Of a stretch of 64,000 bases of DNA, positions 34,415-44,717 are shown piece after piece. Positions within the stretch are counted from its first letter, which is position 1. Each line of letters begins with the position of its first letter. The notes beneath the pieces are model-generated. The model was not told the DNA's origin and ran no database searches. It was given only the letters and a program-made list of their open reading frames with translations. Made by a program: the position numbers and the translations under genes. The stretch comes from Rhizobium ecuadorense (lineage in GTDB: Bacteria > Pseudomonadota > Alphaproteobacteria > Rhizobiales > Rhizobiaceae). Location of the stretch: assembly GCF_001187535.1 (NCBI RefSeq), contig NZ_LFIO01000207.1, forward strand, positions 120,117 through 184,116, in the 5' to 3' direction.

Positions 34415-35578
34415 GTGACGACGATCAATCTCCCCCTCGACGGCAAGATCGTCCCCTATAGGCTGACCGGCACGCCGATCGAACTGAAGAAGCGGGACGC
34501 CAAGAGCTTCCCGCGCATCGCCTTCGCCGCCGCCCACGTCGTCGCCGATCCGCTCGCCGACAACGATCCCTGGCTGACGCCGGCGATCGACTGGGACCGC
34601 ACGCTCGCCTTCCGCCATCGGCTGTGGGATCTCGGCCTCGGTGTGGCCGAAGCCATGGATACGGCGCAGCGCGGCATGGGCCTCGGCTGGCCGGAGGCGC
34701 GCGACCTCCTCCGCCGGGCACTTGGTGAGGCCGCCGGCCGCAAGGATGCGCTGATTGCCTGCGGCGCCGGCACCGACCATCTGGTGCCTGGACCCGACGT
34801 AACCATCGACACCATCCTCAAGGCCTATGAGGAGCAGATCGAAACGGTGGAGGCGGCCGGCGGCCGCATCATCCTGATGGCGAGCCGGGCGCTTGCCGTC
34901 ACGGCCAAAGGACCGGACGATTATGTCAGGGTCTACGACCGCATCCTTCGCCAGGTCAAAGAACCGGTCATCATCCACTGGCTGGGCGAAATGTTCGACC
35001 CGGCGCTCGAGGGATATTGGGGCAATGGCGACCACCTGAAGGCGATGGAAACCTGCCTTGAGGTGATCGAAGCCAACGCTGCCAAGGTCGACGGCATCAA
35101 GATCTCGCTGCTTTCCAAGGAGAAGGAAGTGACCATGCGCCGGCAACTGCCGAACGGCGTGCGCATGTATACCGGCGACGATTTCAACTATGCCGAACTG
35201 ATTGCCGGCGACGAAGAGGGCCATTCCGACGCACTGCTCGGCATTTTCGATGCGATCGCGCCGGCAGCCTCGGCTGCGCTCGACGCGCTCGGCCGCAAGA
35301 GCAACCGTGAATTCTTCGACCTGCTCGAGCCGACCGTGCCGCTGTCGCGCCACATCTTCAAGGCGCCGACCCGCTTCTACAAGACCGGCGTCGTCTTCCT
35401 CGCCTATCTCAACGGCCTGCAGGACCATTTCACCATGGTCGGCGGCCAGCAGAGCACCCGCTCGCTCACGCATCTGGCCGAACTCTTCCGCCTGGCCGAC
35501 AAGGCGCGGGTTCTGGCCGATCCGGAACTCGCCACAGTGCGCATGAAACAGGTGCTTGCCGTCCACGGCGTCAACTGA
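34415..35578 (+). CDS. DUF993 / dihydrodipicolinate synthase-like protein
   Basis: Product of 387 residues starting with GTG at 34415. The fold is probably a TIM barrel of the DapA superfamily. VKEPVIIHWLGEMFDPALEG and the KVDGIKISLLSKEKE segment contain a Lys at the place of the Schiff-base Lys of class I aldolases, but the match is weak. The family (DUF993) has no established reaction. Its position between two Gfo/Idh/MocA dehydrogenases and an epimerase-like gene suggests a retro-aldol or hydrolytic step on a keto-sugar or keto-acid. It is coupled to the preceding gene by a three-base gap. Confidence 0.85.
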   Translation: MTTINLPLDGKIVPYRLTGTPIELKKRDAKSFPRIAFAAAHVVADPLADNDPWLTPAIDWDRTLAFRHRLWDLGLGVAEAMDTAQRGMGLGWPEARDLLRRALGEAAGRKDALIACGAGTDHLVPGPDVTIDTILKAYEEQIETVEAAGGRIILMASRALAVTAKGPDDYVRVYDRILRQVKEPVIIHWLGEMFDPALEGYWGNGDHLKAMETCLEVIEANAAKVDGIKISLLSKEKEVTMRRQLPNGVRMYTGDDFNYAELIAGDEEGHSDALLGIFDAIAPAASAALDALGRKSNREFFDLLEPTVPLSRHIFKAPTRFYKTGVVFLAYLNGLQDHFTMVGGQQSTRSLTHLAELFRLADKARVLADPELATVRMKQVLAVHGVN

Positions 35579-35602
35579 AGCTGCGATACGAGAGGGAATG
35601 AC

Positions 35603-36433
35603 ATGCAGGTCGAAGGACTTTCGATCAATCTGGCGACGATCCGCGAGCAATGCGGCTTTGCCGAAGCCGTCGATATCTGCCTGAAACACGGCATCACCTC
35701 GATCGCGCCCTGGCGCGACCAGGTCGCCAAGGCCGGCCTCGACGAAGCGGTCAGGATCGTCAAATCGAACGGCATCAAGCTGACCGGACTTTGCCGCGGC
35801 GGTTTCTTTCCGGCGGCAAACGAGGCCGACTGGCAGAAGAACCTCGACGACAACAGGCGCGCCATCGACGAGGCGGCGGCCTTCGCCGCCGATTGCCTGG
35901 TGCTCGTCGTTGGCGGCCTGCCGGGCGCTTCGAGAGATATCGTCGCCGCCCGCCAGATGGTGTTCGACGGCATTGCCGCGGTGCTGCCGCATGCGCAGGC
36001 ATCAGGCGTGAAGCTCGCCATCGAGCCACTGCATCCGATGTATGCCGCCGACCGGTCCTGCGTGAACACGCTCGGCCAGGCGCTCGACATGTGCGAGCCG
36101 CTCGGCGAGGACGTCGGCGTCGCAATCGACGTCTACCACGTCTGGTGGGACCCCGATCTTGCCAATCAGATCGCCCGCGCCGGCCGGATGAAACGCATTT
36201 TTGCCCATCACATCTGCGACTGGCTGGTGCCGACCAAGGACATGCTGCTCGACCGCGGCATGATGGGCGATGGCGTCATCGATCTCAAAGGCATAAGACG
36301 GATGATCGAGGCGGCCGGTTTCTTCGGCGCGCAGGAGGTGGAGATTTTTTCGGCCGAGACCTGGTGGAAACACCCGGCCGACGAGGTGATCGCCACCTGC
36401 GTCGAGCGCTTCCGGAGCTGCTGCCAGATCTAA
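35603..36433 (+). CDS. sugar phosphate isomerase/epimerase (xylose isomerase-like TIM barrel)
   Basis: TIM-barrel protein of 276 residues (AP_endonuc_2 fold). Metal-site carboxylates and His are seen in LAIEPLHPMYAADRSCVNTL, VGVAIDVYHVWWDPDLANQI and IFAHHICDW, with a final Glu in EVEIFSAETWW. Family members isomerise or epimerise sugars, including 3-keto-sugars such as those handled by E. coli YcjR. The start at 35603 follows GAGAGGGAATGAC. Part of the four-gene operon; the gap to the next gene is 41 bases. Confidence 0.9.
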   Translation: MQVEGLSINLATIREQCGFAEAVDICLKHGITSIAPWRDQVAKAGLDEAVRIVKSNGIKLTGLCRGGFFPAANEADWQKNLDDNRRAIDEAAAFAADCLVLVVGGLPGASRDIVAARQMVFDGIAAVLPHAQASGVKLAIEPLHPMYAADRSCVNTLGQALDMCEPLGEDVGVAIDVYHVWWDPDLANQIARAGRMKRIFAHHICDWLVPTKDMLLDRGMMGDGVIDLKGIRRMIEAAGFFGAQEVEIFSAETWWKHPADEVIATCVERFRSCCQI

Positions 36434-36474
36434 GTTTCAATATTCGTTTCATCATGCATGCAGGAGGATCATCG

Positions 36475-37752
<1,278 letters not shown>

Positions 37753-37773
37753 ACGCCTTAGGACGCAGTTGCG

Positions 37774-38784
37774 TCAGGCGATGTTTTCGAGATTCTGCCG
37801 GCGGATCTGGTAGAGCAGCGGCCGGCCGGCCGTAAAACGCTCGACCTCATCCGCCGCCATCGCGCCGAGACGCGCCCGTTCCAGACCGATGGCGCCGGCA
37901 ATGTGTGGTGTCAGGAAAACATTCGGCAGATCGTAGAAGACAGAACCCGCGTCAGGAATCTCCGGATCGGTTACATCGATAACAGCGTCGATGCGGCCGG
38001 TCTTCAGCTCTGAAAGCAAGGCGGCTTCATCGATGAGAATGCCGCGCGCGGTGTTGATGAGCGTCGCCCCGTCCTTCAGCAGCGACAGTCTTCGCGCATC
38101 GATCATATGCTGCGTCGAGGCCAGTGACGGCGCATGCAGGGAAATGATATCGGCTCGCCGCATCAATTCGTCGAGGTCGACCTTCTCCGCCCCCAATCGG
38201 GCGGCCTCGGCGGCATCGAGCATGGGATCGAACAGCAGCAACCTGTAATCAAAGGGTTTCAAGAGTTCGATCACCCGCCGGCCGATACGTGAGGCGCCGA
38301 TAATGCCGAGGGTTCGGCCGTAGTTTCCGATCGCTTCGCGCTGCATCGGATAGGTCCGATCGCGGTTGCGGTCGGCGACGTAGAGATCGCGGAAACGGAA
38401 GGCGCGTTTGCCGGCGAAGAGGATCGCAGCCAGCGTGAATTCGGCAACTGGCACGGCATTGGCTTCGGCCGCGTGGCTGATCGCTATGCCGGCTTCGAAG
38501 ATGGAGTCATCAATGATGCCCTTGACCGTGCCCGCGGCATGGACGACGAGGCGCAGCCGCGGCGCGGCAGCGGGAATCTCAGGCCCGACATAGGGCGCAC
38601 CCCAGCCGGTGATCAGGATCTCCGCTTCTGAAAGCAGGCGTCTTGCGCGCGCGTCGTCCAACCGCTGCAGCGGCTCCGGATCGAGCAGGCGACCGATAGC
38701 ATCGAGCCGGCGCAGGATCTCATCGGGCAGGACATGTTCCGTGCGCGACGGCTCCATGGCAAGGACGATCGCCGGACGGCTCAT
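37774..38784 (-). CDS. D-isomer-specific 2-hydroxyacid dehydrogenase
   Basis: NAD-dependent 2-hydroxyacid (or glyoxylate/hydroxypyruvate-type) dehydrogenase of 336 residues. The nucleotide-binding motif is LGIIGASRIGRRVIELLKPF. The catalytic triad is visible as Arg in LINTARGILIDEAAL, Glu in VTDPEIPDAG and His in LTPHIAGAIGLERA. The start overlaps the DUF2264 stop by four bases, so it ends a lacI-DUF2264-dehydrogenase operon. The substrate may be an acid released from the glycan handled by the DUF2264 protein. Confidence 0.92.
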   Translation of the reverse strand: MSRPAIVLAMEPSRTEHVLPDEILRRLDAIGRLLDPEPLQRLDDARARRLLSEAEILITGWGAPYVGPEIPAAAPRLRLVVHAAGTVKGIIDDSIFEAGIAISHAAEANAVPVAEFTLAAILFAGKRAFRFRDLYVADRNRDRTYPMQREAIGNYGRTLGIIGASRIGRRVIELLKPFDYRLLLFDPMLDAAEAARLGAEKVDLDELMRRADIISLHAPSLASTQHMIDARRLSLLKDGATLINTARGILIDEAALLSELKTGRIDAVIDVTDPEIPDAGSVFYDLPNVFLTPHIAGAIGLERARLGAMAADEVERFTAGRPLLYQIRRQNLENIA

Positions 38785-40649
38785 GGCATCTGCCCTGGCG
38801 CTTCGATGGCGCTGACGGTCACGCCCTTTTCCCGCACCAGGGCCTCCAGCGCCGCAAGGTCCGGTGCCTGCGGCGGCCGCTTCCAGGCCGACGAAACGGC
38901 AGCGGGATCGTCGAGTGCCAGCACCGCCGTCACCAGAATGGTTTCGCCGGCCGGAATCTGACCACGCAGCTGCGGCACGATGGTTTTGGCGACGATCATG
39001 TTGGTGTTGGGCTGCGCCTTCTGCGCCAGCCCCGCGCGTTCGACCGACGATCCCAAGTCGAGAATGCCGCTGAAATCACCTTCGCCGATCGCATAGGCAG
39101 CGCCATCCGACGCCGACAGCCTGTCCAGCTCGAAATCCCGGCGGGCGATGGCAAAGCCGCCTTCGGCGACCCTCAGCGGCCGGGCCGCCCTGATCCGGTG
39201 GAGGCGGATATGCCAGGGGGCCGCGGGCGCCAGCCAGCTTTCGACGCCGACATCGGGGAAAGGTGACCATTTCGCATAAAGCACGTCGCCCGCGAGCCTG
39301 GCTTCCTCATTCGTCTCGCGGACGCGGTAGTGCAGGCCGTCTTCGCTGAAAGCCAACATCGAATCGAAGGCGGCGAGCGCAAAGCCGCGTTCATCGGATT
39401 CGATGCTGAAGCCATAACGGGTGGAATAAGCGAATTTCGCGTATTTTTCCGTGCCGAAACGCATCTGCAGGTTTTCCTGGCCGGAGGACAGCGCCACGAC
39501 ATCGCCGCCCGCCCGCATCATCACCATGCCGGGATGACGCTGGGGAACGACCTCGGGCGCCTGCTCCGGCGCCTGCTCCTCAGCGGTCCAGAACGGATGA
39601 TCCTCGGCGATCGCCAGCGGCAGAAACGCCTTGAGCGCCCAGTAGGGCGAGCCGGCGGAATTGTAGCTCTCCGACATCAACAAATTCGGATAACCGAAAC
39701 CGATCGACAGCACGCCGTCGCGATCGGCGATCGGCTTATCCCTCCACCAGCGCAGATGCTGCAGGCAGAGGTGTTTGACCACGCCCCAAGGCAGCGCCTC
39801 AAGATCGGCAAAGGCGAGCGCCGACCAGAAGCCGGCGCAGGCGAAACGATAGGTCAGGCTGCGGCCGAAGGGGATCGTCGCGCCGTCTGCGGCAAACCAG
39901 TGGCGGAAATCCCGGGCGAACAGGATGGCGCGCTCGCGGTAGCGTTTGGCGTAATCGTCGTCGACGAGCTTCGAATAGATCAGCCCATAGAAATGCATGG
40001 CGAAGGGAATGTAGTGATCGATGCGGCGCACATTACCGTCGCGATACCAGCCGTCGCCGATATAGAAGCCTTCCAGTTCTTCCAGATATTGCCGCGTCAG
40101 GCTGCGGTCGAAATCGGCGCCGAGGCGATCGAGGGCGATGTCGACGAAAATCCGGAAGAATTTCCAGTTGTTGTCGGCATAGTCGAATTGTCTGGCATGT
40201 TTGAGATAGGCGATGACATTGCTGCGGGCGCGCTGATCGAGCGGCTCCCAGATCTTTTCCGGCACCAGCGCCAGGGCAAAACCGAGAGCGGCAAGCTCGA
40301 CCATCCGCTGATCGCGGCCATTGACCGTTCCCCAATATTCGGGATGGGCGGGATCGGTGCCGTTCGCGAGGCCTTCGGCGAATCGATGCCAGTGGGCGAA
40401 GTCTCCCTTGCCGGCGCCAAGCGGCGCCAATCCCCAGAGCGGGCGGGCAAAACCTTCGAGATCGGCCGCCGCCCGGTCGAAGTGGGCGGCAGCGCCGCTT
40501 AGCCTGACGCGGGCATTGCCTTTCGAAAAGCAGGCAAGCAGCGGATCGAAGAGATCAAGCAGGGCCCGGCCCATATCGGCGCGGGTCTTGAGCGGGTTGC
40601 CTGCAAGCGGATTGGCGCTGGCGGGATCATAGGTCATCGGATCACTCAC
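38781..40649 (-). CDS. DUF2264 domain-containing protein
   Basis: The 622-residue protein matches DUF2264 over most of its length. Helical N-terminal part: NPLAGNPLKTRADMGRALLD, FARPLWGLAPL, HPEYWGTVNGRDQRMVELAA. Repeated Trp/Tyr-rich segments follow (FYIGDGWYRDGNVRRIDHYI, FGYPNLLMSESYNSAGSPYW), resembling (alpha/alpha)6 barrels of polysaccharide-active enzymes. There is no signal peptide, so action is cytoplasmic on an imported oligosaccharide. The second half is beta-rich. No biochemical activity is known to me for DUF2264. It overlaps the lacI stop by eight bases. Confidence 0.9.
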   Translation of the reverse strand: MSDPMTYDPASANPLAGNPLKTRADMGRALLDLFDPLLACFSKGNARVRLSGAAAHFDRAAADLEGFARPLWGLAPLGAGKGDFAHWHRFAEGLANGTDPAHPEYWGTVNGRDQRMVELAALGFALALVPEKIWEPLDQRARSNVIAYLKHARQFDYADNNWKFFRIFVDIALDRLGADFDRSLTRQYLEELEGFYIGDGWYRDGNVRRIDHYIPFAMHFYGLIYSKLVDDDYAKRYRERAILFARDFRHWFAADGATIPFGRSLTYRFACAGFWSALAFADLEALPWGVVKHLCLQHLRWWRDKPIADRDGVLSIGFGYPNLLMSESYNSAGSPYWALKAFLPLAIAEDHPFWTAEEQAPEQAPEVVPQRHPGMVMMRAGGDVVALSSGQENLQMRFGTEKYAKFAYSTRYGFSIESDERGFALAAFDSMLAFSEDGLHYRVRETNEEARLAGDVLYAKWSPFPDVGVESWLAPAAPWHIRLHRIRAARPLRVAEGGFAIARRDFELDRLSASDGAAYAIGEGDFSGILDLGSSVERAGLAQKAQPNTNMIVAKTIVPQLRGQIPAGETILVTAVLALDDPAAVSSAWKRPPQAPDLAALEALVREKGVTVSAIEAPGQMP

Positions 40650-41691
40650 GGGGTTCAGTATTCGGAACAGTCCCTCCCGGAACGGGAACGACAGCCTGGC
40701 AGATGTGGCGCGCCGGCGCCGTCCTGTCGCGGAAACGCGACAGCATCAGCGAGATGGCCTCGCGCCCGAGGGCGGCGCGGTCGACGCGCATGGTGGAAAG
40801 CTGCGGATTGGTCATCAGCGCGCAGGGCAGATCATCGAAGCCGACGATCGCGAAATCCTCCGGAACCCGCAGACCGGCTTCGGTGACGGCCTCCAGCACG
40901 CCGACGGCGATGAAATCATTCATGCAGAAGGCGGCGGTGAAACCGGCATTTTCGGCGAGGATGGCAGCCATGCGTTCATGAGCCTCGCCGCTGGCGCTGC
41001 CCTGCAGTACGAGCGGCACGAAACGGCCCTCGGCACGGGGAACGGCGGCGATGGCCGCCTCGAAACCGCGGATGCGCTCCCTGATCGTATGGCGGTGGGA
41101 ACCGCTCAGATGCAGGATACGGCGATGGCCGGCCTTCATCAATCGGCTGGTCGCCTGATAGGCGCCGAAGAAATTAGCCGGCGATACGCCGTCGAACTGC
41201 ATTCCGGGATCGGTGCCGTTGACGAGCACGGCCGGCGTCATAGTCTCCCGCAGCCAGCCGCGTAACATCTCGTTCGGATCGATGCCGACAAGAAAGAGCC
41301 CTTCGGCGCCCGCTGCCTGCATATAGTCGCGCACGGCGTCGGGCGTGGTGCGATCCTCGCGGACCATCCGGATGTTGAAGGGCATGCCCGCTTCGGCCGC
41401 TCCGGCGCGCAAGCCGTCGACGATCGCCTCGTAAAAGACGCTGAGGCCGCCGGTGACGCCGTCGCTGGCGATCAGCGCCAGCCCGCCGGCAACGGCTTCG
41501 GTCGCAGATTTGACCGGATAACCATGCTCGGCCGCCACCTTCAAGATCTGGCGGCGCACGCTTTCACTGATACCGGGTTCGTTGGCAAGCACCCGCGACA
41601 CCGTGGAGACGGAGACGCCGGCCAATGTGGCGATATCGGCCTGGCGCGGCCGTCTGATTTTCTCTTCGTTCCCGATTTTTTCGTTATTCAT
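40642..41691 (-). CDS. LacI family transcriptional regulator
   Basis: Regulator of 349 residues. The helix-turn-helix and hinge helix at about 13-60 read DIATLAGVSVSTVSRVLANE and then RRQILKVAAEHGYPV. A periplasmic-binding-like effector domain follows (LALIASDGVTGGLSVFYEAI; FAIVGFDDLPCALMTNPQLS). The in-frame TTG at 41697 is less likely than the ATG at 41691. It is divergent from the orphan binding protein gene; a 12-bp palindrome TGCAAATTTGCA lies between them and is the obvious operator. It probably controls both directions. Confidence 0.93.
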   Translation of the reverse strand: MNNEKIGNEEKIRRPRQADIATLAGVSVSTVSRVLANEPGISESVRRQILKVAAEHGYPVKSATEAVAGGLALIASDGVTGGLSVFYEAIVDGLRAGAAEAGMPFNIRMVREDRTTPDAVRDYMQAAGAEGLFLVGIDPNEMLRGWLRETMTPAVLVNGTDPGMQFDGVSPANFFGAYQATSRLMKAGHRRILHLSGSHRHTIRERIRGFEAAIAAVPRAEGRFVPLVLQGSASGEAHERMAAILAENAGFTAAFCMNDFIAVGVLEAVTEAGLRVPEDFAIVGFDDLPCALMTNPQLSTMRVDRAALGREAISLMLSRFRDRTAPARHICQAVVPVPGGTVPNTEPRE

Positions 41692-41712
41692 GGGCAAAGC
41701 TTATGCAATTTA

Positions 41713-41724
41713 TGCAAATTTGCA
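41713..41724. promoter_or_regulatory. LacI-type operator candidate
   Basis: TGCAAATTTGCA, a perfect 12-bp palindrome 22 bases upstream of lacI. Two more TTGCAA/TGCAAT half-like motifs lie close by (41704-41755), in an AT-rich divergent promoter. Confidence 0.55.
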
Positions 41725-41835
41725 AGGTAATCGTTATTTCTTGCAATAATTATTTTTTTGCGTACTCTTGGCGCGAAAATGTCTGCAAACGCCGTTGGAG
41801 GATGGCAGCGGGCATATTGGGGCAAGGAGGATATC

Positions 41836-43122
41836 ATGCAGGTCAACCGCCGTTCATTTCTGATGGGTTCAGCCGGAACAGCCGCCGGCCTCGCCCTCGG
41901 CGCAGGAAGCGCCATTCCGGCTTTTGCCGAAGACGTATCGCTGCGCGCCATGTGGTGGGGCTCGAACGACCGCGCCAAGCGCACGCTCGACGTCGCCAAG
42001 CTCTATCAATCGAAGACACCCGGCGTCACGATCGTCGGTGAATCGCTTTCGGGCGACGGCTACTGGACCAAGCTCGCCACCCAGATGGCCGGCCGCGCCA
42101 TCGCCGACGTCTTCCAGCTCGAGCCGGGAACGATCTCCGATTATTCCAAGCGCGGCGCCTGCATGCCGCTCGACGAATTCGTCCCCTCGACGCTGAAGGT
42201 CCAGTCCTTCGGCGCCGACATGCTGAAACTGACCACGATCGACGGCAAACTCTACGGTGTCGGCCTCGGCCTGAACTCCTTCTCGATGTTCTTCGACACC
42301 GTCGAATTCGAAAAGGCGGGCATCCCGCTGCCGACACCCGACCTTACCTGGGATGAGTATGCCAAGCTCGCCGTGGAACTCACAAAGTCTTCCGGCAAGA
42401 GCGGGGGACCCTATGCGGCCCGCTACGCCTATGTATTCGACGCCTGGCTGCGCCAGCGCGGCAAGAGCCTCTTTGCCAAGGAAACCGTCGGGCTCGGCTT
42501 CACCGCCGACGATGCCACGGAATGGTTCGACTATTGGGAGAAGCTGCGCAAGGCGGGCGGCACCGTTGCCGCCGACGTCCAGACGCTCGATCAGAACACT
42601 ATCGACACCAATTGCCTTGGTCTCGGCAAATCGGTGATCGGCATGGCCTATTCCAACCAGATGGTCGGCTATCAGCTGATCATCAAGAACAAGCTCGGCA
42701 TCACCATGCTGCCGCGGGAAAAGAAGGGCGGGCCGTCGGGCCACTACTACCGTCCTGCGCTGATCTGGAGTCTCGGCGCCACGACGAAGAATGGCGAAGC
42801 GGCCGCGAAATTCATAGATTTCTTCGTCAACGATATCGAGGCCGGCAAGATCCTCGGCGTCGAGCGCGGTGTGCCGATGTCGCCGGCCGTGCGTGAAGCC
42901 ATTCTGCCGCAGCTCAACCCGACGGAGCAGGAAACGGTCAAATACGTCAATCTTCTCAAAGATCAGGTCGGCGAATATCCGCCGCCGGTGCCGATGGGTG
43001 CAACCCAGTTCGACCAGCGCGTCCTGCGCCCGATCTGCGACGAACTCGCCTTCGAACGGGTTTCGCCGGCCGATGCGGCGACCCGGCTCATCGAAGAGGG
43101 TAAGGCGACGCTCAAAGGATGA
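41836..43122 (+). CDS. orphan extracellular sugar-binding protein
   Basis: Periplasmic solute-binding protein of 428 residues with a Tat-like signal (NRRSFLMGSAGTAAGLALG, cleavage near AFAED). The aligned phrases LRAMWWGSNDRAKRT and GDGYWTKLATQMAGRAIADV show it is a paralogue of the protein at 30975-32261. No permease or ATPase gene follows; a terminator comes 20 bases after the stop. It may feed the importer at 26.9-32.3 kb or a distant one. The ATG at 41836 follows AAGGAGG. Divergent from lacI, which likely controls it. Confidence 0.93.
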   Translation: MQVNRRSFLMGSAGTAAGLALGAGSAIPAFAEDVSLRAMWWGSNDRAKRTLDVAKLYQSKTPGVTIVGESLSGDGYWTKLATQMAGRAIADVFQLEPGTISDYSKRGACMPLDEFVPSTLKVQSFGADMLKLTTIDGKLYGVGLGLNSFSMFFDTVEFEKAGIPLPTPDLTWDEYAKLAVELTKSSGKSGGPYAARYAYVFDAWLRQRGKSLFAKETVGLGFTADDATEWFDYWEKLRKAGGTVAADVQTLDQNTIDTNCLGLGKSVIGMAYSNQMVGYQLIIKNKLGITMLPREKKGGPSGHYYRPALIWSLGATTKNGEAAAKFIDFFVNDIEAGKILGVERGVPMSPAVREAILPQLNPTEQETVKYVNLLKDQVGEYPPPVPMGATQFDQRVLRPICDELAFERVSPADAATRLIEEGKATLKG

Positions 43123-43142
43123 TCGATCGCCTGAGGTAAGAG

Positions 43143-43168
43143 GAGGCCCGCAAACCCCGGCGGGCCTC
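43143..43168 (+). terminator. terminator of the orphan binding protein gene
   Basis: Stem GAGGCCCGC / GCGGGCCTC with an 8-base loop, followed by TCTCTTTCC, 20 bases after the stop at 43122. Confidence 0.8.
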
Positions 43169-43183
43169 TCTCTTTCCGGGCCG

Positions 43184-44152
43184 TCAGTTGGCCAGGCTTT
43201 CGACGACGCGCCAGTCCGGCCGGCCGAGATCGAACGGCCAGGCATGCACATCCCGATCGTTGAAATAGACCACTTCCCGCAAATTCGGAAAGGCGCTCTG
43301 CTTCAGCGTCGCGGTTTCGATCCAGGGCCTGACATAGGCGTCGCCGCCTTCATAACCGAGCTCCGCCACCCAGATCGGCTTGCCATAGCCGGCGACGAGA
43401 TCGTAACCCTGCTTCAGCGCTTCGGAGAATGTCCGGTGCTTGTTGTAGGCAAGCTCGTCGTAGCGTTCCAGGCCGAAGACCGACAGGCCGACGAGATCGA
43501 CATAATCGTCGCCGGGATAATAGTCCTGCAAGCCCGGCTCGCCCTTCGGCGACCACATGATTTCAGTGCCCGGCGCCTCCTGGCGGACGATATCCATCAT
43601 CCGCTTGTAGGCGGTGATATAATCGCGCGGATTCCACCCGGACCATGAGAACCGCCCCGACTTGTCCTCCATCTCCTGGCCCCAGCGGACGATTACCGGG
43701 CTTTTCAGCTGGGATATCATTTGCGCGATCGCCCGCATGTTGACATCGTAATCGCCGCGCAGGACCTTCCGGCGAAGCTCGGCGGAGGTCAGCCGCCAGT
43801 CGACGTCCCAGGACCACGGTTCCACTGTAATCAGCAGATTGCGGCCCCTGGCCTGCGCGTAGGCATCGGCGACGCGCAGCGTCTCCAGATCGACGTCCTC
43901 CCAGGGCAGGAACAGGGCTTCGGTTGCCACATTGGCTTGTGCACCAAAATCGCCATGCGGATCGTAGGCACCGAACTTGATGCCGTCGGCATGAAGGACG
44001 GGACGTTTGTCGATGATCGTCTGGACGCCTGCCGCCGGGTTCGGGGCAATGCCGGCATATTGCATCTCGCTTCGGCCAGGCATGTCCGCGGCACACAGAA
44101 GGAGCAGCGCCATCGCTGCGGTCGAGAGGTTTTTTTTCATCAGCTTCTTCAC
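43184..44152 (-). CDS. exported glycoside hydrolase, GH26/beta-mannanase-like
   Basis: Product of 322 residues with a signal peptide (MKKNLSTAAMALLLLCAADM). A TIM-barrel-like domain carries VIVRWGQEMED (probable acid/base Glu) and PIWVAELGYEG (probable nucleophile Glu), plus WSPKGEPGLQDYYPGDDYVD, an arrangement like GH26/COG4124 enzymes. The GTG start follows AAGGAGG; an ATG four codons later is possible. Last gene of a polysaccharide operon; it may trim the nascent glycan in the periplasm, as BcsZ does in cellulose operons. The linkage attacked is unknown. Confidence 0.82.
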   Translation of the reverse strand: MKKLMKKNLSTAAMALLLLCAADMPGRSEMQYAGIAPNPAAGVQTIIDKRPVLHADGIKFGAYDPHGDFGAQANVATEALFLPWEDVDLETLRVADAYAQARGRNLLITVEPWSWDVDWRLTSAELRRKVLRGDYDVNMRAIAQMISQLKSPVIVRWGQEMEDKSGRFSWSGWNPRDYITAYKRMMDIVRQEAPGTEIMWSPKGEPGLQDYYPGDDYVDLVGLSVFGLERYDELAYNKHRTFSEALKQGYDLVAGYGKPIWVAELGYEGGDAYVRPWIETATLKQSAFPNLREVVYFNDRDVHAWPFDLGRPDWRVVESLAN

Positions 44153-44155
44153 GAC

Positions 44156-44680
44156 TCACCCTCCTTTTCGGGCTACTTCCTGGCTCAGCAGGACCTGCTT
44201 CAGGTCGCGCGCCTTGTCGCTGACCGAATCCATGGAAACGAGCTTGAGAAACTCGTCATCCCCGCGCACCGACGCATGACGGAAAACGTACCAATTGCCG
44301 TCCGGCTGGCGCCGCTGATAGATCGTGTTGCCGATCTTGCGGTGACCGAAACAGGTGCTGGCGCGGGCCGCACCCTCGGCATTCGTCCAGGTGGCGCGCA
44401 TGCAGAGCTGGCCGAGATCATCGACTACCCATTTGCCCTCAGCGAAGGACTGCTTGCCCTTGTCGTTCACCCAGGCGACGAACCGCCGGCCGTCATCCGA
44501 GAAACGGCCGCCGCCGGTGTTCCAGACCCAGGTCTTGTCGCCGTAGATGCGGTAGAGCTCATAGGCGCTGAGCGGCGTCGGCGTCGCCGCCTTCTTGCCG
44601 GCTGTCTCGCCATGTGCCGCCAACGGCAGGCATAGGCTGAGAGCAAGCGCTGCTCCATAAAGTTTCGATCCGATACGCAT
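44156..44680 (-). CDS. DUF995 family exported protein
   Basis: Product of 174 residues with a signal peptide (SKLYGAALALSLCLPLAAHG). The DUF995 core follows: AYELYRIYGDKTWVWNTGGG, a segment around FSDDGRRFVAWVNDKG, and NWYVFRHASVRGDDEF near the end. Periplasmic; function unknown. The ATG at 44680 follows AGGAGG; longer frames upstream overlap the glycosyltransferase antisense and are artefacts. It sits between the glycosyltransferase and the hydrolase genes, which suggests a part in polymer export or in sensing surface polysaccharide. Confidence 0.82.
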   Translation of the reverse strand: MRIGSKLYGAALALSLCLPLAAHGETAGKKAATPTPLSAYELYRIYGDKTWVWNTGGGRFSDDGRRFVAWVNDKGKQSFAEGKWVVDDLGQLCMRATWTNAEGAARASTCFGHRKIGNTIYQRRQPDGNWYVFRHASVRGDDEFLKLVSMDSVSDKARDLKQVLLSQEVARKGG

Positions 44681-44717
44681 TACATCCTCCTGTTCGGCAC
44701 TTGCCGGTTCCGCCGGC

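Noticed and set aside
33194..35992. 932-codon minus-strand open frame
   Set aside because: It lies antisense to three well-recognised enzymes (Gfo/Idh/MocA, DUF993, isomerase); its product has no recognisable domain.
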